Assembly: GCF_007655135.1 (NCBI RefSeq)
Contig: NC_045129.1
Coordinates: 28,459,122-28,523,121 of the forward strand
Reading direction: 5' to 3'
Length of the DNA stretch: 64,000 nt
Origin: Punica granatum
Lineage: Eukaryota; Streptophyta; Magnoliopsida; Myrtales; Lythraceae
The position numbers and the translations under genes were made by a program. Below are positions 11,271-23,395 of this stretch, piece by piece. The notes beneath the pieces were generated by a model, which had not been told where the DNA came from, searched no databases, and saw nothing but the letters and a program-made list of their open reading frames with translations. Position 1 is the stretch's first letter, and each line of letters starts with the position of its first letter.

Positions 11271-11962
11271 TTGATACATATGTGCATATCCTTTATTTAT
11301 AAGTTATCTTTGTTTGCTTGCTTCATATTTAATGAAGTGCCTCGTTCAACGATCATTTTTGCATCATGCAAAAAAACAGGACCTTCAACACATTCCGAAC
11401 CGGAGGCTGGAAGCACTACAATCTGCTCAATGAGCTTTTCGGTGCATCAACTGCTACGGTGCTCTACGCATCTCCTTGATTGATCCATCGATGACTTCTC
11501 AAGAGGAACGACGGGTGCTTGACGAATTCCTATCAACATCCAAGAAAAAGCAAATACAGCCAGTTAACCTCGAAGAAGGCTCCGATGTGAGTGATGACCT
11601 CATCCATGTTAAAGAGCTTATTACATCTTAATCTCGACATCAAGTGCGCAAAAAACATTCAATCGACAACCTCACAACTGCAGGAGTTCATAGACTTGTT
11701 CAAGGCCAATTTCAAACCCAAGCCTAAGATCACCCCATCATCGTCAAAGAGAAGCAAGTATGTTTCAAGCCCTAAGAAGCCTGAAAGTAATAGCATTAAG
11801 AAAGCCAAAGTAGAGTTGGATAAATTGAAATCGACAATCCCGATTGAATGGTATATAGTAGGCAGCTTAGCTCTCATTAATGACAAAATGAGGAGGCTTT
11901 TCATGTACACGCGGAAGAGGCACAAAGGGCATGACTACAACAACTTTCTGGCACTTGAATGA
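11271..11962 (+). pseudogene. Harbinger Myb/SANT accessory gene, second exon only
   Basis: The sequence corresponds to 7815-8520 of element A. After a short intron-like stretch it contains the FNTFRTGGWKHYNLLNELFG block, then the Lys/Ser-rich tail SPKKPESNSIKKAKVELDKL and the end IEWYIVGSLALINDKMRRLF. The DNA-binding first exon was lost in the deletion at 11245, and a frame break lies near 11457. It cannot make a working accessory protein. Confidence 0.7.
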
Positions 11963-12201
11963 GCTTAGAATCTCACTTTATATTTATTGGAACTTTTTCG
12001 ACAATCTCATTTCTTTCTCTTAATTATGACACTAATCATACTGTTACGTGTGTTATGTGTGTTTGGATATCTCGACTTGAATAAGATTTATGTGTGCTTG
12101 GAATTTTTTATGTTGTATGTTTATGCATTATTGTGCTTTACCATTGACGACATATTCATGAACTTCTTTCCACTGTTATAGGCGCGTAGTGGAAAGACAA
12201 T

Positions 12202-13575
12202 ATGCCAAGAAATAACACTTTTTCGCTATATGAAGATAGCTCTAGTGACGAAGAGATGAAAATTAGGCAACGATGGTTTTTCTTTTGGATAATGCAAGTT
12301 GCGGAGGCCGAAAAACAAGTTAGACAAAACATCTCGTGTAGAAATTCCCGCCTCTAATGAAGAGAGTACACGCTTGAAGTATTGGAGAATAACGTTAGAT
12401 GCTATGAGAATTTCAGAATGGAAACCGTACGTATTTAGCAGCCTCTATGACACACTTCGACAACATTGTGGCATCAATGATAGGACAAATGGTATCACTG
12501 TCGAAGAGATGCTCGAAATGTTCTTATTGATTATTTCACGTAATATGCGATATGCAGTAGTCGCGGAAAGGTACCAACATTCTAAGGAAACAATGTCGCG
12601 ATCATTCAAAAAAATTCTCTGAGGAATACAAGCCGTAGCACCGATTTATATAAGACAGAGGAACGTTGTTGTGCTGTCCGAAATCAAAAATTGTCAAAAG
12701 TGGCATTACCTTAAGGCACTATTTGAAAAGTACATACTATTATATTTCATTTCGTAAGATTATATAAATTATATAATTTTGCATTGCCCCTCCAGGATTG
12801 CATCGTAACTATGGATGGAACCCATGTGACTACTTGTGTCCCTAAGGAGAAAAGAATAGCTTATCGCGATTGAAATACAGAAATAACACAAAATGTATTT
12901 GTCGCTTGTTCCCATAATATGATGTTTACATATGTCAAGACAAGTTGAGAGGCTTCTGCATATGATTCAAGAATTTTTTTCCGAAACTGCCACGTTGAAA
13001 TTATTTTCAACACCGAGTGGTGGTGAGGGTTTGCTAATCAATGTTCTATTTCCCAAAAAATTTCAGCCATAACATATTTAACTGTAATTTTCCTTTTATT
13101 ATTTCCAAAACAACATTATGTTGTCGACATAGGCTTTCCCAATACTCCTGGATATTTGGCACCATACAAGGGAAAACGGTATCACCAAAGTGATTTCGGT
13201 GAGGACAATCTGCCAACAACAAAGAAGGAGCTATTCAATCATCGGCACTCATCCGTTCGTAATGTTATTGAACGGATTTTTAGTATTTTGAAGAGGAGAT
13301 TCGCAATAATGAAATTGATGCCTTATTTCAAACTGCATAGGCAAGGACAAATTGCCATTGCCTTTTTTGTGTTGCATAATTTTATTCGGTGCAATCATTA
13401 TCACTACGGGTTATTTGAGGAGTACAGCGATGCTTGAGCAGATTACGATAAATTTTGAAATCCACCAGAACAACCAGGAATACGAATTAAAGTTGACGTG
13501 AGCAGCAACGAAATGAATGTCGTACGCAACCGTATCGCAAATCGGTTATGGCGCGCAGAAGCAAAACGGCGATGT
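12202..13575 (+). pseudogene. Harbinger transposase (DDE_4), element B
   Basis: The reading starts at MPRNNTFSLYEDSSSDEE, an acidic start shared with the inverted copy. The N-terminal domain follows (YWRITLDAMRISEWKPYVF, then RYAVVAERYQHSKETMSRSF). The first intron ends CCTCCAG before the MDGTH block at about 12811; its donor has changed to AAG|GCACT where the inverted copy has AAG|GTACT. The catalytic region shows HYVVDIGFPNTPGYLAPYKG and NVIERIFSILKRRFAIMKL. Several stops (for example after IL at 12620, and in the DSRIF region near 12950) show decay. All three triad positions can still be traced. Confidence 0.8.
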
Positions 13576-14044
13576 CATGCACTTTCTATTTGTATTTTAA
13601 ATTCGTATCAGTACTTTGTGTGTATGAAGATTGATTTTCAAAATTTTTATTAAATCCATGAAATTAATGTAGACATCTATTTTTTTAAATGTCTTCTACA
13701 CATTTGATTTATTTGATAAAATGTTATCAATAAATACTTGATTGTCAGCACGTTGCTCCTACGCGTCTCATCGTGTGGTGGTCTATGTAAAAATAGAGAG
13801 AAAAAAAAAAGACATGGAGAAGTAAAAAAAATAAAAATAAAACTAAAAGGCTTCAGGAAGCATATTTTTGTCGCTTATTACTTGTTCCTACCCCTGGAGC
13901 CCACAAATTCATATTAGAAAAAAAATAAGCCAACCCATTTTTTCTTCTTACTAGTTCAAAATAAGTAGAGTTGAATAATTCTTGGTTCCCAAACAAGCCC
14001 TTAATCTTTTGTAGGTTGGGATAGAGGATTCGATAGTTGGCTCA

Positions 14045-14585
14045 ATCCCCCCTATAATCTTGGACGTAAGTAGCAACCCTCGCCAACCCAAAGTCAGAAA
14101 GTTTAGCATTAAAATCCTGCCATATTAATCTATTCTCAGCTGATCGCCCGATATACATAATAAAGCAACACGGCAAGGCGAGCATGTCGACTTTTCTCAA
14201 GTCTTTCCAACTTACCATATCTAACAGAATGTTAGAAGCCTTGAAAACACGACATATGACAGGTTGTTCAGACTCATGCAGGAAGGCAAGCCCACGAGCG
14301 GCACCAACTGCGACTTTCACCCTTACTCCCCACGGAAGCGGTTGTGGCCAGGTTGCAATTACATTAAGGTATGTTCAGATACCATGGTTAGAAGGTCACA
14401 TCACGTTAACAAAGTTAAGATGGGAGAAAAAAAGAGTGACTCACTTCCGAAAAGATGACTCTCGAGGCTACCTCTGGGCATGTACTCATAGACCAAAAGC
14501 CGGTGCTCTCCTTCCTGGCAGTAGCCAATGAGCTTGACAAGGTTCGGGCGGCGAACTTGACCGAGATAGTTTACTTCAGGAATAG
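14045..14585 (-). pseudogene. Receptor-like cytoplasmic kinase (RLCK-VII / PBL type), internal fragment
   Basis: On the minus strand, 14585-14455 reads [20 protein letters not shown] and [17 protein letters not shown], the kinase N-lobe to hinge. The next exon, from about 14340, reads [20 protein letters not shown], then KASNILLDM up to a GTAAGT donor. After a ~100-bp intron comes [13 protein letters not shown]. The catalytic-loop signature YRDFKASN has become CRVFKASN: the catalytic Asp is replaced by Val. The reading stops soon after DFGLAR, and the N- and C-terminal kinase parts are absent. It is a dead fragment lying 45 bp from the right end of the Harbinger complex. Confidence 0.8.
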
Positions 14586-15554
14586 CTGAATTGATAATGT
14601 CAGCAGCTGTGTTGTCGTATTTAGCTCGAGTTTTGTCATTCTGTGTTGTTAGTGGGTCGGCTCACCAACAAATTCGTCTTAAAAGATATTGCACCGACCA
14701 TGCAATGATTTTTTGGATAAGATACTGCCAACAGTTGAGTAAAGCAACAACTTAATTCAGATGTAATGACACAATTACAAACTGTAGAGGCAGATTTTTG
14801 GCTCTGAATTCGCCCCCGAATTCGTCTCCTGAAACACTAATTTATCTCAAAACAAAGCAGGAGGAAAGTAAGAGATGAAGAGAGACCAGAGATGTAGAGG
14901 AGAAAGAAAAAAGCAATAAAGAAAGAAGAACTAAGGGAAGAGAAGATGGAGATCCATGAACTGTACAAGAGAATGAAGAGGAAACCTTGGGTTGGCTTAC
15001 ATCGTTACTGAGTAGAAATTGATCGATGAACTGTGCAAAAAGAATGAAGAGGAAACCAACTGTCTAGTCATTGTCGGTTCATTTAATTGTTTTGATTTCA
15101 ACCGGTTTGATGCAACCTACCAATTTAATTTTTGCTGATCCGGCGCACCAATTATTACACGTCAGCATATTTAACGGAAATCGTAACCAAAGGTGAAAGT
15201 AGGAAAAGGGTTAAAGGTATTGGGTGATAATAGAAGGAAAAGAAGGAAGCGAGTGAAAATAGAAAAGTAACGGAAGTTTTTCTGCTAAAAGCGTACTTTT
15301 TCCCTTTTTCTTAATAAGGTTGTTCGCTGTTATGGAAAATATATACAATGGCTTTAAAAAATTTTGTTTTAGCCCCGTTTACCATGGGGGAAAGAAATAT
15401 CGGAAATGAAATTTCAAGCTTTCAGCAAAGCTTCCAATTACCGATTCGTAGTATAGCAAGTTAGCAACGATCACTTCAGATTCCAACTATTAACTATTAA
15501 GATGGTAATCCGATCATCTCATATGCTCAAGATTCTTGGTTTTTTTTTAGTAAA
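14586..15554. other. Intergenic, no gene recognised
   Basis: AT-rich DNA. A short direct repeat of about 40 bp (gaactgtacaagagaatgaa at 14957, similar at 15027) is spaced about 71 bp apart. No gene, and no upstream exon of the kinase fragment, could be identified. Confidence 0.4.
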
Positions 15555-16310
15555 GTACAAAAACACCTCCTTATGGTTAGAGATTGAAACAAATTGGACC
15601 ATATATTTTTTCAATGGACAACTAACACACCGTAGTTTACTCCGTGGGAAATAAAAGACCTCACTGCTACTTTTTTCTTCACTTTTGGTTTCCTTTTACA
15701 TTTTTTAACTTTCTAATACTAAATTTTTTTTGTCATTTTTATTTTCAGCTTTCAAGAATTTTTCACTTTAGTCCTATCCACGGAACGGAGGGACTGGGCA
15801 ACAAATCGACAACCTTGACTCCACTCCCGTGGTCGCCGACGTCCTCTGCAGGTGTCGGCGACCATCAGGGTAGGGTCAAGGTCGCCAATAGGTGGCCCCA
15901 ACCCTCGAATTGATCGGGACTTGAGTTGAGGTCTCAACCAACTCGGGGGTTGGGGCAGTCAATGGACTTTTTCGACCCCACCCCCGTGGTAGATTGCACC
16001 CGCAGAGGATGTTGAGAACCACGAGATTGGGGTTGGGATGCCGATTGGCGGCACCAACTCCCGAATTGGTTGGGACCTTGATCCCAGCTTTTCAGTAGGA
16101 CTAAAGTGAAAAATTCTTGAAATGTTGAGTATAAAAATGACAAAGAAAAAAGTTTAGGATTAAAAAGAAAAAAAATGTAAAAGGTTGAGGATAAAAAATG
16201 AAGAAAAAAGTAGCTGTAACTTTCTTTATGCGTCAGGAGTAAATTACATGATGTTAGTTGTCATTGAAAGGTTCAATTCTATAACTAGAAGGGGATATTT
16301 TATCCTTTTC
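15555..16310. mobile_element. Foldback / long-TIR MITE
   Basis: Two long inverted arms face each other: about 15555-15778 and 16085-16310. Matching blocks include caactaacac with tttactcc, gctacttttttcttca, ccttttacatttttt and tttcaagaatttttcactt (left arm) against their complements on the right. The central 300 bp is GC-richer, has further small palindromes (gtcgccgac / gtcggcgac around 15832-15862), and encodes nothing recognisable. The target duplication could not be assigned. It is a non-autonomous element; its superfamily is unknown. Confidence 0.7.
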
Positions 16311-17011
16311 CCTTTCTTATTATTATTATTTTTCTTTTTTTAAGCTATGCGTAATTAAGCTTGCCTGAAATGTCGCTGGTTAGCCTATCGCAGTCCCATG
16401 TATTCTTCACCGTCACCATCTATCTATGTTAATCTTCTTGTCGGTTTTTTCCTTCTTCTCGACAACCGCTCCATCCAGTCTCCCCTCCCCAAATATATCT
16501 ACGCAGTCCACAACGTAACTAATGAATGTAGAGAACTCCGTGCAGTCCCATCCGAGATGGGTTGGTTCTCGATACCCAGGGCTTCTGGTACACCCGCCAA
16601 CTGAGTAGCATCATCTAGGTTCAACACCACTTCGGGGCCCTGGACTCCGACTCGATTGGAATCATATAGGAAGACATCAACACAATTGAAACCCAACTCG
16701 ATATTCTGAGAGCATCAAAAAAACAATATACATGTCCCCAATGCCTGCCTCAGTTTTCTCTTGCACTTTATTAAGAAAAGAGGGTTTGGTTTTTGGGACA
16801 GGGCACTGATTCAACTCCATTTCCTTTTGCACACTCAGCAACAACATTAACAGCACAGATGGACCACAAACGGAGATCCTAAACCATTTTGGTCTCTGGT
16901 GAGGGGAAAAAGAATCCTTTTGCTGGGCATCGCCAACAGCGCCTAAATTATTAATTTTCTCAATAATCTGCTGAAGAGAAGTAAATGAGAAGAATGAGAG
17001 CAGCGACTGCA
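16311..17011. other. Intergenic; a 65-codon minus-strand ORF of unknown nature
   Basis: 16499-16696 on the minus strand is open and reads, in part, GVQGPEVVLNLDDATQLAGV. It has balanced protein-like composition but matches no family I recognise, and no neighbouring exon was found. Positions 16700-17011 probably contain the 3' UTR of the ATP synthase gene. Confidence 0.3.
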
Positions 17012-20439
<3,428 letters not shown>

Positions 20440-20472
20440 GGACGAGGCTTCAGAGGAGAGCGAGACAGAGTA

Positions 20473-20480
20473 TTAGGGTT
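20473..20480 (-). promoter_or_regulatory. Telo-box (AACCCTAA) upstream of ATP2
   Basis: On the minus strand AACCCTAA lies 33 bases upstream of the ATP2 start codon, probably in the 5' UTR or core promoter. Telo-boxes are known in plant promoters of translation and organelle-function genes. The site is seen; its function here is inferred. Confidence 0.45.
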
Positions 20481-20633
20481 AGTGGGAGGCTGTCTTTCAG
20501 AGCTACTATATGCTCGGCAGTCCAGCTGAGACTCCGCTTTGCTTGAGTTATCCTCTGCTCCCGTTTCCACCTATACCAATCGTACCATCACCGTTGATCT
20601 GACGTAATGTCTCTGATACGTCCGAGAGCTTGG

Positions 20634-20639
20634 CACGTG
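20634..20639. promoter_or_regulatory. G-box CACGTG upstream of ATP2
   Basis: A palindromic CACGTG core lies about 195 bp upstream of the ATP2 start codon. It is a bHLH/bZIP-type site by sequence; no evidence of use. Confidence 0.3.
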
Positions 20640-21417
20640 TGCAGCATCAGTGGCTCAGATCTCGGCGAAATGATTGGATCGTGGTGGGGGCGGCGCAGGC
20701 GATTAGTGAGGTTCCGTTTACTATTTCAGTATTTCTGCTGCTCCGCTAGAAATTAGAATATATTCGTTTTTCTCTCTCCTTTTTCTTCCAATTTGTGCGT
20801 TCTGAATTGAGTGTTCGACCCGTGGGGTGGAGGATACGACGACGTTCCGAGGGTCAGTTTCATTCCGCCTGATTAGGCGAACAAGAAGTCAAACGGGCAG
20901 CGCCCATCAAGCGTCTCCGACATTGCCAATGTTTAAAATTTGAAGCGCCATTTGAACACGGAGATTGTCATTCCAAGAGAGTTAGCCCCCGAATTTCACA
21001 TTAAATTAGTGTCGCTGTAGTGGAATTAGCGATAAATTGAATGAACAGGGAATATGGATTGATAAGTAAAAGAGTTGAGATTACACGTGAATATATCTGT
21101 ATAGTTGAATGTACTAGAAAAAATGAGAATTGCAACTTTAATTGGTGTAAGTTAATGGATAGAAATGGTTAGAATAAAGATACAAAGTTATCCATCATGT
21201 ACAAACTAGTAGCTTTTTTAGAACTTTATCCATACATATAATATAATGAACCTTTCCTTGTATAGAGGAAAATAATTATTATGTTTAGACATATGTAATA
21301 TATAATATCGTGAATAATTTAAATAATAAAAATATTTTTGAGTATAATAAATAATTATACTTAATTAAGTAATAATTAATAAATTTAATTTTAATAAATA
21401 TGAATTTTACTTTTTAA
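20640..21417. other. Intergenic, increasingly AT-rich
   Basis: The first 300 bp may hold distal ATP2 promoter. From 21050 the sequence is very AT-rich with no gene or repeat that I can name. Confidence 0.4.
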
Positions 21418-21850
21418 TCATATTGGGTCTATTGCCGAGTGGGCTTGAGAAGCTCGTTGCGGGCCCAGTGAAGGTCTACACAACGCAGCCCGGCACATCT
21501 AATCTATGTTTGAGTTATGCTTGGGGAATAATCATGTTTAATGTGCTTTCCTAATATATCGACTTGCAAGATATATTTGGGATATCGAGAATCTCTCTAA
21601 TGATAGGTAGCAAATTATATCTCTAATCTCCTATAAATATGGAGGCACATTCTTTGATTGTTTTGATTGCACACTTCTATCTAATGTAAGGTTTATAGTG
21701 ACTTGAGTGTCGAAGAGGGAAATCCGGACACCACCCCCGATCTTCTCTTCGTGCAGGCGAAGGTGGTTCATGTCTCGTACATTCATCTTTAACAACAAGC
21801 ATGCGGATTGCTCATGATATACTACGGATTTTCTAGATCCGAAACAATAT
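21418..21850 (+). mobile_element. Probable solo LTR
   Basis: The segment has the layout of a plant LTR. A U3-like stretch is followed by a TATA box in cctataaatatgg (21641-21653). About 60 bp downstream come the R/U5-type sequence gtgacttgagtgtcgaagag and ggacaccacccccgat. The end is near ccgaaacaat. No internal coding sequence or second LTR is next to it, so a solo LTR is the simplest reading. The ends and target duplication are not resolved. Confidence 0.5.
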
Positions 21851-22699
21851 ATTTACATAAAAATGAAGAAAAGGTAATTTCAATATAAATTAAACAAAAT
21901 AGATTACAAGATATAACCATATATCAAATACAACAAAATAAAATTATAATAAGATAGTCACATCCTTAACAGAGTCTCTATTTTAAGCTTGGTTTGGGAG
22001 TGTTATTACTAGAAAAAAAAATGTGTTGAAACATAATTGCCAAAAAATTATTGTTGATTCTCAAAAGTTGTTGGGCGTTTGGCATCCTATTTTCTAAATC
22101 CGCTAAAACTAAATAAAAACTACTTTTGCAATTTTTCATGAAAGCTAAAAATAACTAAATAATAACAACACCGCTAGGAACAACAACAACGGCAATAATA
22201 CTAATACTAATAATATAATGGTAGTTTTTAAAAAGCACCCATCAACACTAATGATTGGCCTATAGCCCTTCACAATCTTGTTCTCACAGCTTTAATAATG
22301 ACATAAAATCTGTCAAACACACTTGATTTTATTAGTATTAGCCTCTGAACCATTATATGCACAGTGAAACCCGTGTTTGGTCTTCTCAACTCATCAGCAA
22401 AAGCCCACATCAGCGCACACTCTACTTTTTTTATCGCTAATAAAAATATCATACACTTTCTCCTTTGCCCTCATACATTGGGATCTAAAAACCTCCACAT
22501 GTCGCTATTTTTTCACCACCATTTCAAATTCAATCAATTTCGTGATTAGCATAGCCCTAATAGTGCCAATGTATTATCTTGCCAATCATGCGTTATTCAC
22601 TATGTTGTTCTTGAAAGTCACAGTGCAAGTGTGTTTATTTAGCAACCTCTTAACATGATAAGCTCCTAGGTTCTTTATAAATCTAGCATAAATTTTTTA
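21851..22699. other. Intergenic, AT-rich
   Basis: No recognisable gene. Short ORFs on both strands around 22270-22660 overlap each other and lack motifs. Confidence 0.35.
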
Positions 22700-23390
22700 G
22701 GACTCAATTCCCCTTTACCCCTAGCTCCTATATACTCTCGACAATTCTTCTTGTGGTATGAATTCTTTTGAGTTTTCACAGCATATAATGATGCATCCTT
22801 GAATTATTTCCCATCATCAAACAACTACCCAACACAGAAAGTAGGACTATCAAAAGTTAGATCAAACTGAGGAAAGGTTTCTCCCTCCTCACTATCCTCA
22901 AGCTCTACATATGATCCTTCTTGTTCAATATTGCTGTAGACATTATCTGATGATGGGTAATCTCTGCTATCCTTCCTTTCCACCATAATATCTACTAGTA
23001 ATATTTTTCATTTTCCTCCCTATTTTTCTCTTTGTCATGCCTTACCTTCTTTATAATTGTCTTCAAATCCTTGTATAGCTTCACATTCTTCAAGTTGTCC
23101 TTTCTCTTCATCTTGGCAACCTTCAATTGGTTCACAATCTAAGTATACTCAAAATCATCATCTTTACTTTCATCCTAGGCACATATTCAAGATCTCTCAT
23201 TATCACTCTCAAAGTTCTCTTCACCTTATCTAAACCTCTGTCACCATCACTTCCTTGTGTATCAAAAGGACAACATACAATTTACAGCTCTTAAATTCAT
23301 CTAAGTATTTTGCGTCATCAATTCCTCTGGCTATATCTACCCCATCAGTTTGCATTTCTTCAATTCCTCTACCAGCATTTACTCTTGTGC
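22700..23390 (-). pseudogene. MULE (Mutator-like) transposase remnant, N-terminal part
   Basis: On the minus strand this reads as an acidic region (EDSEEGETFPQFDLTFD), then SPTFCVG and, after a TAG, LFDDGK, and after a TAA, FKDASLYAVK followed by basic residues. That pattern, a conserved [PF]xFxxG...F.DGxxFKxA...YAVK block, is typical of the N-terminal region of plant MuDR-type transposases. At least two in-frame stops show decay. The Ogre-type retrotransposon is inserted immediately upstream. If the 5-bp duplication is collapsed, the reading continues into 41294-41345. The family call rests on motif memory and is moderate. Confidence 0.45.
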
Positions 23391-23395
23391 GCACC
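23391..23395. repeat. Target-site duplication ACTCT, left copy
   Basis: The five bases ACTCT directly precede the left LTR and are repeated exactly after the right LTR at 41289-41293. This defines the insertion of the 17.9-kb retrotransposon. Confidence 0.93.

Larger units (their letters stand above)
10536..14000 (+). mobile_element. PIF/Harbinger element B, both ends present, internally deleted
   Basis: The left terminal repeat starts GGACTTGTTTTGG (first G-run mutated) and the right one ends at 14000 with the complement of GGGCTTGTTTGG, followed by the triplet TTA (14001-14003). Gene order is accessory gene then transposase, both on the plus strand. Compared with element A, about 1.07 kb is missing at 11245 (corresponding to roughly 6735-7810 of A), which removes the first exon of the Myb/SANT gene. 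The right end preserves the 150-bp subterminal block 13850-14000. Confidence 0.85.

Noticed and set aside
6010..14000. A simple reading as three separate Harbinger insertions in different orientations
   Set aside because: The middle segment has only a right end and breaks exactly where element A stops; A and the middle segment together make one element, so inversion explains the data with fewer events.
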